A stretch of DNA of 64,000 nucleotides from Candidatus Parachristensenella avicola. Lineage in GTDB: Bacteria; Bacillota; Clostridia; Christensenellales; UMGS416. Below, in pieces: positions 1 through 8,549 of this stretch. The translations under genes and the position numbers were made by a program. The notes beneath the pieces are model-generated. The model was not told the origin of the DNA and searched no databases. It saw only the letters and a program-made list of their open reading frames with translations. The stretch is taken from positions 62,001 through 126,000 of the forward strand of contig CAJFUN010000032.1 in NCBI GenBank assembly GCA_904420205.1. The letters run 5' to 3'. The first letter of the stretch is position 1. Each line of letters starts with the position of its first letter.

Positions 1-360
1 TTCGCTGAAAAAATAGCGGCGCTTACGCAGCGGCTGGCCCTCGCGGGTGACAGTAAAGTACATCCGCCCGTCCGCATCAAAGCAGTGCTCATCCAAAAAT
101 TGCATACAGCTTTGGCAAATTTCCATCCACTGGGGCCGCTGGCCGAAATGGGCCATCAGATCGGCATAGGCCCATAGGCAGCGTCCCTGGAACCAAACCG
201 ATTTGTCGGTATGGTACACTTTGCCCTCTCGATCCAACGATGAAAATATGCCGCCGTATTCCCGGTCCAGCATCTCGCCTTGGGTCCAAAATGGTTCCAC
301 CGAATCCAGCAGTTCCCGTTCAAACAGGTCGCGGTACTTCTTCCATTTTGTCGTATCCAT
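1..360 (-). CDS. AGE-family sugar 2-epimerase, N-terminal part (truncated by window edge)
   Basis: The minus strand opens with ATG at 360 and stays open for 120 codons to the window edge, so only the N-terminal third of a roughly 390-residue protein is present. The stretch YGGIFSSLDREGKVYHTDKS followed by VWFQGRCLWAYADL matches the start of the N-acylglucosamine 2-epimerase / mannobiose 2-epimerase (alpha6/alpha6 barrel) family, where the same Asp/Lys-Trp-Gln-Gly-Arg region forms part of the substrate cleft. These enzymes epimerise sugars at C2 in the cytoplasm. It begins 23 bp after the MATE gene stop, so the two are probably co-transcribed. The substrate (GlcNAc, glucose or cellobiose) cannot be told from this part. 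Confidence 0.85.
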   Translation of the reverse strand, partial: MDTTKWKKYRDLFERELLDSVEPFWTQGEMLDREYGGIFSSLDREGKVYHTDKSVWFQGRCLWAYADLMAHFGQRPQWMEICQSCMQFLDEHCFDADGRMYFTVTREGQPLRKRRYFFSE

Positions 361-383
361 CGTCCATCCCTTTCTGGCCGCGA

Positions 384-1811
384 TTACGCCGCGCGGCCCC
401 GGCGTCGTTTTCTTTGGTCGCGGAATGCCGCCAAGGCTGCTTGCCCCTGGGGCGTGACCGGGCGAATCCACCGGCCGCTCGCCAGATAAAACGGCTCAAT
501 GAAGCATTTGATCGCATCTTCAACGTAGAACATGGAAAAGATCACAAGGAAAGGCAGATGCCACACCATGCCCGTCAGGTAAACGAGAGGCACGCCTACC
601 AGCCAAATGCCGCCCACTTCTAAAAACATACCCATGCGCGTTTCCCCGCCGGAGCGGAAAATATTGACCTGAATATAGTTGCTGGTACGCATAGGCGCGG
701 TAACGGTATAAATCATAAGCATGCTCACGACCGTGGCCGCTACACTATCGCTCACGCCAAAAAGGCCCACGATCGGTTGGCGCAGTACCAGTACCACAAG
801 GCACACCATAAAACTTAGGGCCGGGCACAGCAGCGTAAATCGCTTAGCGTCCCGCAGTCCCTTATCCAGTTCTCCGGCGCCGATGGATTTTCCTACCATC
901 ACCGAGGAGGCATTGGACAAGCCGCCGAAGAAAGCGAAGATCAGGCCCTCCAGCGTGCGGAATACCGTAAGCGCGGAGAGGTTGGCCGCGCCCTGCCGAC
1001 CCATGACCATATTGATCGCCATAACGGCGAAGCCATAAAAAAGCTCGTTGGCAATAATCGGCGCAGACTTACGGAAATACTCCCCGATAAAGCTCCATTC
1101 GATATGCAGTACGCGGCGAAGCGCGCCCATCAGCACATTGCCCTGGGCGGCGGAAACGCCCAGGATGATGAATAGATTTACAAAGGCCGCCAGCACCGAG
1201 GCAATCGCGGCGCCCCGCACCCCCAGGGCAGGCATGCCCCAGTTACCATAGATCAATAGCCAGTTCACAAAAGTATTCGTGGCGATCGAGGCCAGCGAAG
1301 CAAACAGCGGCAGCTTGACATTTTCTGTGGAGCGCAGCAGGCCGCTCATAGCCATACTGGCTACTTGAGCCAGGTACCCTACCGACATGATCTGCAGATA
1401 CTGAGCGCCTTGGCGCTGTACGTCCACATCGTTGGTATAAATGGTCAAAACCCAGGTAGGCGCCAGCAGGGCCAATAGGCAAAAGATCAGCCCCACCGCC
1501 ATCATGCTCATGAGCGTAACGGAAAAGGCCCGCCGGATGCCCTTTATATCCCCCGCTCCCCAATACTGGGAGAAGAACATTGTTCCGCCGCAGCACAGCC
1601 CCCAATAGGCCGAGAAGAGCAACGAACCCCACTGGCCCGCCATTCCTACCGCAGCCAGAGAGGTTTCCCCTACAGAACCGATCATCATCGAGTCAATCAT
1701 CGACAGGGTAGACGTCATCAGGTTCTGCAGCGCCACGGGCATACCGATGCGCATAACGCCTTCAAAAAATTCTTTATCCCTGTACCAGGGTGCACTTCTG
1801 GTCTCGCTCAT
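384..1811 (-). CDS. MATE family efflux transporter
   Basis: A 475-residue polytopic membrane protein of the multidrug and toxic compound extrusion family (NorM/DinF-like). About twelve hydrophobic segments are visible, with the MATE signature near the N-terminus (GMPVALQNLMTSTLSMIDS) and its repeat in the second half, as expected of a two-times-six-helix antiporter using Na+ or H+. I chose ATG 1811 (MSETRSAP) rather than the longer ORF start because AGGAG lies 6 bases upstream. The basic C-terminus (QRKRRRGRAA) faces the cytoplasm in this family. It precedes the AGE epimerase by 23 bp. The exported substrate is unknown. Confidence 0.93.
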   Translation of the reverse strand: MSETRSAPWYRDKEFFEGVMRIGMPVALQNLMTSTLSMIDSMMIGSVGETSLAAVGMAGQWGSLLFSAYWGLCCGGTMFFSQYWGAGDIKGIRRAFSVTLMSMMAVGLIFCLLALLAPTWVLTIYTNDVDVQRQGAQYLQIMSVGYLAQVASMAMSGLLRSTENVKLPLFASLASIATNTFVNWLLIYGNWGMPALGVRGAAIASVLAAFVNLFIILGVSAAQGNVLMGALRRVLHIEWSFIGEYFRKSAPIIANELFYGFAVMAINMVMGRQGAANLSALTVFRTLEGLIFAFFGGLSNASSVMVGKSIGAGELDKGLRDAKRFTLLCPALSFMVCLVVLVLRQPIVGLFGVSDSVAATVVSMLMIYTVTAPMRTSNYIQVNIFRSGGETRMGMFLEVGGIWLVGVPLVYLTGMVWHLPFLVIFSMFYVEDAIKCFIEPFYLASGRWIRPVTPQGQAALAAFRDQRKRRRGRAA

Positions 1812-1869
1812 TTTTACTCCTAACCTTTTTTCCCCGGGCACAGGGCCGGCATGCTGCGCCATGCATAGC

Positions 1870-1896
1870 AAAATCGGCCTTTTAAAAGCCGATTTT
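1870..1896 (-). terminator. Hairpin between nucleotidyltransferase and MATE genes
   Basis: Nine-base arms AAAATCGGC and GCCGATTTT enclose a nine-base AT-rich loop, followed on the minus strand by TTTT. It is a likely terminator for the nucleotidyltransferase gene. A TATAAT hexamer on the minus strand at 1923-1928 lies upstream of it, so the hairpin may also be in the MATE leader and act as an attenuator; I could not find a convincing -35 for that promoter. Confidence 0.55.
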
Positions 1897-1964
1897 ACGC
1901 TGGCAACCTGTTATCCGTTATCATTATATCAGCTTCTTCTGGGGTGACATATGGAGAATTTTGC

Positions 1965-2618
1965 TCAGGCCTGCCCCTCGCCTAGGCGAAGCAGCAGGCT
2001 TGCAGCCCATCGCTCGCATACCGATAGGATCTCTTCCGAGGGTGTATCGGACGTCAGGGCCATGACCGCCGTATCCAACGGATCCGTCCGGAAGGCGGAA
2101 TTCCGATCGCACAGCATCCGATATGCCCGCAGGGTATGGCCGATGGTCTTTTTTTCGTCCAATGCTTGCGCCGCGGCCCGCTCCCGGTCGCCGCCATAGA
2201 TCCTGCGGTAGCGCAGGGTGTGGCTCAGCACTGCCAGATTGGCGGCTACCGAATCGATCAGCATCCGGTCGGTCAGCGGAGGCAGCGCGTCGATCGAACC
2301 GATCAGCACCTGATATGCCATATAGGTACCCACATGATCCCAGGCGGGCCAACCAGCCATTTCATCCAACCCGCCAAGCCAACCGCATGCCAGCTCCCGG
2401 TGCGGCAACCCTGCCACCAGGCGCTCCATGGCCTCCACATCCGCCTCCTCCACGTGATCCAGCACCACGTTGACATCCACATCGCTTTCCGGCCCCGCTT
2501 CGCCCCGCGCTTGGCTTCCCACCAACGCCGCCAGGCAAATACGCTCACCAAAGCAGTCCTGCAGCCCCTTCACCCAAGCTGCAAGCAGTTCCTGGGCCCG
2601 CTCATCCATTGGCCTCAT
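1965..2618 (-). CDS. Nucleotidyltransferase domain protein
   Basis: A 217-residue cytoplasmic protein with the polymerase-beta/MNT nucleotidyltransferase core: VGSQARGEAGPESDVDVNVV carries the G-S helix turn (about residues 34-35) and two metal-binding aspartates (46 and 48). The helical C-terminal half resembles proteins related to aminoglycoside adenylyltransferases and GlnE-like minimal transferases, but no resistance subtype can be assigned. ATG 2618 was chosen because GGAGG precedes it by 7 bases; the longer upstream ORF runs into the glycerate kinase promoter region. It is divergent from glycerate kinase. Its substrate is unknown. Confidence 0.8.
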   Translation of the reverse strand: MRPMDERAQELLAAWVKGLQDCFGERICLAALVGSQARGEAGPESDVDVNVVLDHVEEADVEAMERLVAGLPHRELACGWLGGLDEMAGWPAWDHVGTYMAYQVLIGSIDALPPLTDRMLIDSVAANLAVLSHTLRYRRIYGGDRERAAAQALDEKKTIGHTLRAYRMLCDRNSAFRTDPLDTAVMALTSDTPSEEILSVCERWAASLLLRLGEGQA

Positions 2619-2732
2619 GATCCCGCCTCCTTTCATCCAAAGCGTCCCTATTTTATCCCAAAAGGCTATCGTCTGTCTACACAAGGCATGAGGAAAGTTG
2701 TATAGTAGAAAAAACGCCCTAGGAGGTTGCCG

Positions 2733-3875
2733 ATGACGAAAGCGATGCATATCCTGCTGGCCCCCGATTCCTTTAAAGGAACCCTGACCAGCCGCCAAGT
2801 AATCGAAGCACTAACCCAAGCCGCCGCAGAGCTGCTGCCCACAGCCGTACTCACGCCGATTCCCGTCGCCGATGGCGGCGAGGGAACGGTAGAAGCCATG
2901 GCAGCGGCGGCCGGCGGTCAGCTGCATGAGCAGTCGGTAACCGGACCGTTAGGCGAGCCGCGCCAGGCTTGTTGGGCGCTGCTGCCCGACGGCGTTTGCG
3001 TCGTGGAGATGGCCCAAGCCAGCGGCTTGCCTCTGGTGCCCATACATCGCAGGGATCCGCGGCAGACGACCACCTACGGCACCGGCCAGCAATTGGCCGG
3101 CTTAATCCGCGCCGGCCGGCGCCGCCTGCTGCTGGGTCTGGGCGGGAGCGCCACCCACGACGTAGGGCTGGGGCTGATGAGCGCTTTAGGCGCTCGATTT
3201 CTGGATGAAGGCGGCCGCGAGCTGCCTCCGGTAGGCGCATCTCTGGCCCAAGTAGCGCATATCGATCTTTCCGGCCTGGAGCCTGGGCTGGCCCAATGCC
3301 AGCTTATCGCCATGTGCGACGTCACCAATCCCCTGTGCGGTCCGCAAGGCGCCGCCAGCATATACGGCCCCCAGAAAGGCGCCGACGAAGCATGCGTGCG
3401 GCAGTTGGACGCGGGCAGCGCCCACTTTGGCCGGCTGCTGGAGCAGGCCGTGGGCCGCCCCCTGATAGACATGCCCGGCGCAGGCGCGGCCGGTGGCCTT
3501 GGCGCGGCAGTGTTGGCTTTGGGCGGTCAACTTAAGCGCGGCATCGACGCGGTGCTTGACGCCTGCGGTTTTGACAAATTGCTGTCGACTGCCGATCTTG
3601 TCATTAGCGGCGAAGGCCGGGTAGACGCTCAATCGGTCTCCTATGGCAAGGTAATCGGCGGTATCGCTCGGCGCTGCGCCGAAGCGGGCGTGCCTCTGGC
3701 CCTGATTGCCGGTTCCTTGGCCCTGTCTTATGAGGAATTGGCTGCCGCCGGTTGCCCCGCTGCTATGGCCCTGGTACGGGAGCCCATGGCGCTGGAAGAT
3801 GCGCTGGCCCAAGCTCAGCCGCTGCTGCATGACGCCGCCCGCCGCTTGATGGCGTTAATCGCCCTCCGGCGCTGA
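2733..3875 (+). CDS. glxK: Glycerate kinase (GarK/GlxK family)
   Basis: A 380-residue protein, the normal length for glycerate kinase type 1, which phosphorylates D-glycerate and feeds it into lower glycolysis. Diagnostic stretches are LLAPDSFKGTLTS at the N-terminus, the PVADGGEGTVEA motif, LLGLGGSATHDVG, and the C-terminal VISGEGRVDAQSVSYGKV. ATG 2733 sits 6 bases after a full AGGAGG and is preferred over TTG 2727. The gene is monocistronic and divergent from the nucleotidyltransferase. Whether the product is 2- or 3-phosphoglycerate cannot be read from sequence. Confidence 0.95.
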   Translation: MTKAMHILLAPDSFKGTLTSRQVIEALTQAAAELLPTAVLTPIPVADGGEGTVEAMAAAAGGQLHEQSVTGPLGEPRQACWALLPDGVCVVEMAQASGLPLVPIHRRDPRQTTTYGTGQQLAGLIRAGRRRLLLGLGGSATHDVGLGLMSALGARFLDEGGRELPPVGASLAQVAHIDLSGLEPGLAQCQLIAMCDVTNPLCGPQGAASIYGPQKGADEACVRQLDAGSAHFGRLLEQAVGRPLIDMPGAGAAGGLGAAVLALGGQLKRGIDAVLDACGFDKLLSTADLVISGEGRVDAQSVSYGKVIGGIARRCAEAGVPLALIAGSLALSYEELAAAGCPAAMALVREPMALEDALAQAQPLLHDAARRLMALIALRR

Positions 3876-3992
3876 CCGGCGTGACCGAAGCGGCGTATAC
3901 GCGCCTTCCCGCTGACATTTTCTATCGCACAAAGCGTCCCCCATCTCTGTAGCGCCGGGGGATGCGCCTTTACCGTCTTCGATTCACGCCGG

Positions 3993-4498
3993 TTACGGCT
4001 TACCCTTACAAAGCGGTATATTCTCCCCAATTGGGACCATTTTGCCGCAATCGCGTTCGTCATGAGACTTAAATTCGGCCTGCAAGCCGTCATATCCATA
4101 GCCCAATCCGGGCAGCCAGCCCCTAACGCCTGCGCCTAGGTATCGTGAATGGCCCGAAATCCTGATCATCCGGAAACCGGGCGTGGCGAAAACGGCATGC
4201 GAACCGTCCGGCATCCGCTTGTGGTATGGATCGGAGTGCGCCGGGCCGGATGCTTCGGCTTTATCCGCCTCCACGCCCAGCATATTGGTGGAACAGCCAG
4301 TCGTTTCCTCCATATCAAAGTAGCGGGCCGCCTCGCAACGGCGCACCCGGGCATCGTGGTGCGGCGCCGAAAGCGTGGCCTCCTCATCAGGCTATCCCGC
4401 CCAGCATCCCGGCATACCGGCGATCCGCTCAACGCCGCCTAAGCCGAAAAATATTCCGCAATGCCAAGGCCTTCAATCGCTTTTGCCTGCACCATCAT
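3993..4498 (-). pseudogene. Decayed minus-strand gene of unknown family
   Basis: A plausible translation start exists at 4498/4495 (ATGATG after GGGGAGAAATTCTT) reading MMVQAKAIEGLGIAEYFSA, then a stop. Shifting frame continues as LGGVERIAGMPGCWAG, stop, then a long open stretch that includes RYFDMEETTGCSTNMLG and GPAHSDPYHKRMPDG and ends at 3993. The well-formed start, protein-like composition and repeated stops or frame changes suggest a dead gene with at least two lesions. I do not recognise the family. An alternative is that this is chance open reading in GC-rich intergenic DNA. Confidence 0.4.
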
Positions 4499-5000
4499 AA
4501 GAATTTCTCCCCGTTTCTTAAATCCAGCGGCTGCCTTTCCCGGCTGAACCGCGGCGATATGCAGGCAGCGCACCGACGGCGGCCAACCATAGATTCGCTT
4601 AAAGCCTAGCGAATGCCCGCATGCATCTTATACCATGGTCCATCGCCGCATCGGTTACGCTTGTCTCGCGACAGATCGGGCAACGCGCAACCCTCCATCT
4701 TGCGCCGGGCAGTATAGTCCCCTGCCAGGATCCATCACCGCAGGTGATCGCGCGGCGGCTGCGCCCATCCTCCAATTTCAACTTTCTCCCATACGGCATC
4801 CGTCGCTTTCAGCGCCTTTGGGATCACTCACGTATCCGCGCCATGCTGCCGTGCCCTTGATGCTCCGCTTTCGGTATACGGATAAGTGTCCGCCCGCTGA
4901 TTTCGATTGATCCATCCCGCCTATCGCGCGCTCTATCACCGCGCCTTTTTATTTCAATGGATAAAATTTCATGCGCCCCTTGCTTTTTTCCCTCACCCTG
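4499..5000. other. Intergenic stretch without recognisable gene
   Basis: About 500 bp between the decayed locus and the MFS transporter. Short open frames exist on both strands, but none has a ribosome-binding site together with a family-like product. Probably further gene debris or the promoter region of the decayed gene. Confidence 0.4.
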
Positions 5001-5031
5001 CCCATAATGGGTAATGTTCGCCCATTGGGCC
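5001..5031 (+). promoter_or_regulatory. Two small palindromes upstream of MFS gene
   Basis: CCCATAATGGG (5001-5011) and CCCATTGGG (5021-5029) are two small dyads whose starts are 20 bases apart, in the 55 bases before the MFS start. Two helical turns of spacing is typical of a repressor site pair. The regulator is unknown. The second resembles the CCCAATTGGG palindromes at 4026 and 62801. Confidence 0.3.
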
Positions 5032-5055
5032 AATCGCATGAAAGGGAAGACAACC

Positions 5056-6312
5056 ATGAACCGATCCTACGCCGCTACCCAGAAAGCCTGCTATTTGGCT
5101 TGCGCTACCCAGGCTATCATCGTCAACTTGGCGCCGGTATTGTTTCTAACCTTGCAAAGCGCCTATTCCATCTCCTTTGAGCAGCTAGGCCGCCTGGTGC
5201 TGATCAACTTTGTCACCCAGATCATCATGGATCTATGTGCCCATCCGCTGATCCTTCGCTTTGGATATCGGGCCAACATGGTGCTGGCCCATGCGCTGGG
5301 CGTAACGGGCCTTGTGCTTTTCGCCTTTGCTCCTCAGCTTTTTCCAACTGCACCTTATGCCGGTTTTGTAGCGGCTACCATCTTCTATTCCCTGGGCGGC
5401 GGCCTGCTGGAAGTGATGACCTCACCCATCGTCGACGCGCTTCCCTCCGACGCTAAGGACGCGGCCATGAGCCTGCTGCATTCCTTTTACTGCTGGGGGC
5501 AGCTGGCCGTGATCCTTATCACCACCCTTTTGATCCGTTTTATCGGCTCCGCCGCATGGCCGGGGATCGTATTATGCTGGGCCATTTTGCCGCTGTTCAA
5601 TGCCTTTAATTTCGCCCGCGTCCCCATGGTGATGCCGCCCGTCGAGCGGGAGCGCAGCCGTGAGGGCCGGGGCGCCTGGCTGAAAAGCCCTGTGTTTTTC
5701 ATAGCGCTTGCCACCATGGTGGCAAGCGGCGCGGCCGAACAGGTCATGGCCCAATGGGCCAGCTCTTTTGCCGAAAAGGGCCTCGGTCTGCCCAAGCTGT
5801 GGGGCGATCTTGCCGGCCCCTGCTCCTTTGCGCTGATGATGGCCATCGGCCGCATGCTGTACGGCATATTTGGCGCGCGGATTCCTTTAAAACCCACGCT
5901 CTTTGCCTGCGGGCTGCTGGGCCTGGCCTGTTATCTGACCGCCGCCTTCTGCGCGCAGCCTGCGCTGGCGCTGATCGCCTGTGCGCTGTGCGGGATTTCC
6001 GTCAGCCTGATGTGGCCCGGTACGCTTTCTTCCACCTCCGCCCGCTTTCCCGGGGCAGGCAGTCTCTTCTTTGCTCTCATGGCCGTGGCCGGCGACATCG
6101 GCTGCTCCCTGGGGCCCTGGCTTTCGGGACTAACGACCGATCTTGTTATCGCGCATGCGACGCCGCAGCGCCTGGCGCAGCTGGGCCTCAGCGCCGAGCA
6201 ACTAGGGCTAAAGGCCGGTATGCTGGCCGGCGCTTTCTTCAGCCTGCTGCTTCTCGCGGGGCTGGCGCTTTCGCTTCGCAGCGAAAGGCGTCAAGCCGCA
6301 TTGAAAAAGTAG
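5056..6312 (+). CDS. MFS transporter
   Basis: A 418-residue integral membrane protein with about twelve hydrophobic segments in two six-helix halves, characteristic of the major facilitator superfamily. The N-terminal half carries INFVTQIIMDLCAHPLILRFGYR, a degenerate form of the family loop 2-3 motif, and SLGGGLLEVMTSPIVDALP, which recalls the FucP/fucose-glucose permease-like subgroup, so a sugar or organic acid is a reasonable but unproven substrate. ATG 5056 was chosen (AAGGGAAG 8 bases upstream). It stands alone and is closed by a terminator at 6340. Confidence 0.85.
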   Translation: MNRSYAATQKACYLACATQAIIVNLAPVLFLTLQSAYSISFEQLGRLVLINFVTQIIMDLCAHPLILRFGYRANMVLAHALGVTGLVLFAFAPQLFPTAPYAGFVAATIFYSLGGGLLEVMTSPIVDALPSDAKDAAMSLLHSFYCWGQLAVILITTLLIRFIGSAAWPGIVLCWAILPLFNAFNFARVPMVMPPVERERSREGRGAWLKSPVFFIALATMVASGAAEQVMAQWASSFAEKGLGLPKLWGDLAGPCSFALMMAIGRMLYGIFGARIPLKPTLFACGLLGLACYLTAAFCAQPALALIACALCGISVSLMWPGTLSSTSARFPGAGSLFFALMAVAGDIGCSLGPWLSGLTTDLVIAHATPQRLAQLGLSAEQLGLKAGMLAGAFFSLLLLAGLALSLRSERRQAALKK

Positions 6313-6339
6313 CCCTCCGTTTCCTTTCCAAATACGCCC

Positions 6340-6368
6340 AAAGCAGCGCCATTTTGGCGCTGCTTTTA
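6340..6368 (+). terminator. Rho-independent terminator of MFS gene
   Basis: Twelve-base arms AAAGCAGCGCCA and TGGCGCTGCTTT with a TTT loop, followed by TTTT. The downstream edge overlaps the start of the TTACAT repeats that precede the two-component operon. Confidence 0.8.
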
Positions 6369-6393
6369 CATTTTGCTTACATTTGCCTTACAT
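6366..6393 (+). promoter_or_regulatory. Three TTACAT direct repeats, 11-bp period (Pho-box-like)
   Basis: TTACAT occurs at 6366-6371, 6377-6382 and 6388-6393, exactly 11 bp apart, 67 bp upstream of the response regulator start. Direct hexamers on one helix face with 4-6 bp gaps are the known binding pattern of OmpR/PhoB-family regulators; the Bacillus PhoP box is a TTAACA-type repeat of the same period. A TATGAT hexamer at about 6424 could be the -10. Autoregulation by the downstream regulator is an inference. Confidence 0.6.
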
Positions 6394-6459
6394 CCTACTG
6401 CAGGCATCCAAAGTGTGGTATGGTATGATAAAGAGGTGAAGAATGGAGGGTATACATAC

Positions 6460-7119
6460 ATGGCTAAGATCCTCATTGTGGAGGACGATCCGCATATTTC
6501 CCGTCTTGTCCAGGCCTCTCTTCAGCTGGCCGGGCACGATGCTTACCGCTGCATGCGGGGCGACGAGGCAATGGATCGCCTGTCCCATGAAGAATATGAT
6601 TTGATTCTCTTAGATGTAATGCTGCCTGGGATGGACGGCTTTGAAATGATGGAGCACCTGCGGGAAGGATCTACGCCCGTTATCTTTCTGACCGCTCGGG
6701 AAGACGTGACCGACCGGGTGCGCGGGCTGCGCCTTGGGGCGGAGGATTATATTATCAAGCCCTTTGAGCCGGTGGAGCTGCTGGCCCGGGTCGACGTGGT
6801 GCTTCGGCGCGTAGGCCGCGACAAAACCCAGCTGCGCTATGATGACATCACCCTCTCCTTGGATGAACGGGTCGCCCGTAAGGCCGGCAAAAAGGTAGCC
6901 CTTACCCCCAAGGAATTCGATCTACTCGCACTTTTAATCCGCAATGTGGATATCGCCCTCTCCAGGGATAAGATTCTGGCGGTTGTATGGGGCTATACCT
7001 ACGAAGGCGAAACCCGCACGGTCGATATCCATATTCAGCAGCTGCGCAAGAAGTTGGGGCTAAAGGAGCATATCAAGACTGTCAACCGCATCGGTTACCG
7101 GCTGGAGAGCCATGAATGA
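6460..7119 (+). CDS. OmpR/PhoB-family response regulator
   Basis: A 219-residue DNA-binding regulator. The receiver domain (residues about 1-115) has the acidic pair at positions 9-10 (VEDD), the phospho-acceptor Asp52 in LILLDVMLPG and the conserved Lys in EDYIIKPFEP. The winged-helix output domain follows (about 125-219), with LTPKEFDLLALL and the DNA-contact region ending RTVDIHIQQLRKKLG. ATG 6460 follows GGAGGG by 9 bases; the longer ORF start is in the promoter. It overlaps the kinase gene by 4 bases (ATGA), so the pair is translationally coupled. The signal is unknown. Confidence 0.95.
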   Translation: MAKILIVEDDPHISRLVQASLQLAGHDAYRCMRGDEAMDRLSHEEYDLILLDVMLPGMDGFEMMEHLREGSTPVIFLTAREDVTDRVRGLRLGAEDYIIKPFEPVELLARVDVVLRRVGRDKTQLRYDDITLSLDERVARKAGKKVALTPKEFDLLALLIRNVDIALSRDKILAVVWGYTYEGETRTVDIHIQQLRKKLGLKEHIKTVNRIGYRLESHE

Positions 7120-8549
7120 AGCTTTGGCAGAAGGTCTTTATCTATTCGCTGCTGCTGGTCACCCTTTCCGTGGCGGCGTTGGCCGCCTTGGTCAGCCAGC
7201 AGTCCCATCTGCAGAACCTGGAGCGGGAGGAGATGCGCGCCGCTCAGGAACATGGAACGCTGGTCAACGCCCTGCAGGCTTCGCTGATTTATGAGCGCTA
7301 CCGCCAGGGCGATAGCTTTCTATCGCAGCAAGACACGGTGGAGTCCTTCGCCCGCAATGTGGATCTCTATACAGCCGGCCGCAGGGATCTGGCGGTCGAG
7401 CTCTACCAGGGTGACACGTTATTATACAGCTCCTTGGAGGAAGGGGCGCGGCCCAACGCCCCCCGGGAAGAACTGACCGTGGAACAAGGGCAGTGCATGA
7501 CGCTGTATCATGGCTCGAAGAGGCTGTATGCTTCCTGCCAGGTGCAGTTAGAAGGCCAAGAATATATCGTCATCACCAGCCGGGATATCTCCTCGGTATT
7601 CGATCAACGCCGGGATCAGCTGTATTCCATCGCCACCGGCGGCATCATTGTAGCAGGCATCGTCGGCCTTGTGCTGCTTGTCATCACTCGCACGCTGCTT
7701 AGCCCTCTTTCCCGCCTGGAGCGGGCAGCCGACAGCCTTTCAGCCGGCAACTATAGCGTCCGGCTGCCGCTGCGGGGCCATGACGAAATGGCTGTGGTCA
7801 GCGAAGCCTTTAACTCCATGGCCGAAGCCGTGCAGAACACGGTGGCCGATCTGGAGGCCGTAGCGGAAGACCGGAAGCGGTTTACCGATAACCTGGCCCA
7901 TGAGATGAAGACCCCATTGACCAGTATCATCGGCTATGCTGATTTGCTGCGTTCCGCCCGCCGGATCGATGATAACCAGCGTCTGGAATATGCCGATGCC
8001 ATCTATCAGGAGGGTCAGCATCTCAAAACCCTATCGGGTAAGCTGATGGAGCTCATTTTGGTGGGGCGCACCAGCGTAGAGCGCCATAAGATCGACCTGG
8101 TGGATTTTCTTCTGGATATCGCCCAGCTGGTGGAACCCATGGTGGTGCAGCGTCAGCTGACGATGACGGTGGACTGCCCCGGCAAGCTTGCCCTGTGGGG
8201 CGACCGGCCCCTATTGCAGTCGCTGCTCTTTAATCTCATCGACAATGCGGCTAAAGCCTCCAGCCCGGGGAACAACATCGAGCTGGCTGCCCGCCGCGAC
8301 CGGCGGGGACGGATTCATCTGACCGTCACCGATCATGGACGCGGCATGCCGCCGGAGGAAACCCGCAAGGTTACCCAGGCTTTCTATATGCTGGATAAAG
8401 CCCGTACGCGAGCAGAGGGGGGAGCCGGACTGGGGCTGGCACTGTGCTTAGAAATTGCCAAATGCCATAACGCTCAGCTGGCGATTCAAAGCCACACCGG
8501 CGTGGGAACCACCGTGGAGATCACCTTTCCCCAGGAGGGAGCCCTATGA
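7116..8549 (+). CDS. Sensor histidine kinase
   Basis: A 477-residue membrane sensor kinase partnered with the preceding regulator. It has an N-terminal membrane helix (about 5-25), a roughly 140-residue extracellular sensing region, a second helix (about 168-194), a HAMP linker, a HisKA domain with the phospho-acceptor His at about 262 (DNLAHEMKTPL), and a HATPase_c domain with the N box (LFNLIDNAAKAS), DHGRGMP and GGAGLGLAL. It overlaps the next gene by 4 bases. The extracellular domain has no motif I recognise. Confidence 0.95.
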   Translation: MKLWQKVFIYSLLLVTLSVAALAALVSQQSHLQNLEREEMRAAQEHGTLVNALQASLIYERYRQGDSFLSQQDTVESFARNVDLYTAGRRDLAVELYQGDTLLYSSLEEGARPNAPREELTVEQGQCMTLYHGSKRLYASCQVQLEGQEYIVITSRDISSVFDQRRDQLYSIATGGIIVAGIVGLVLLVITRTLLSPLSRLERAADSLSAGNYSVRLPLRGHDEMAVVSEAFNSMAEAVQNTVADLEAVAEDRKRFTDNLAHEMKTPLTSIIGYADLLRSARRIDDNQRLEYADAIYQEGQHLKTLSGKLMELILVGRTSVERHKIDLVDFLLDIAQLVEPMVVQRQLTMTVDCPGKLALWGDRPLLQSLLFNLIDNAAKASSPGNNIELAARRDRRGRIHLTVTDHGRGMPPEETRKVTQAFYMLDKARTRAEGGAGLGLALCLEIAKCHNAQLAIQSHTGVGTTVEITFPQEGAL

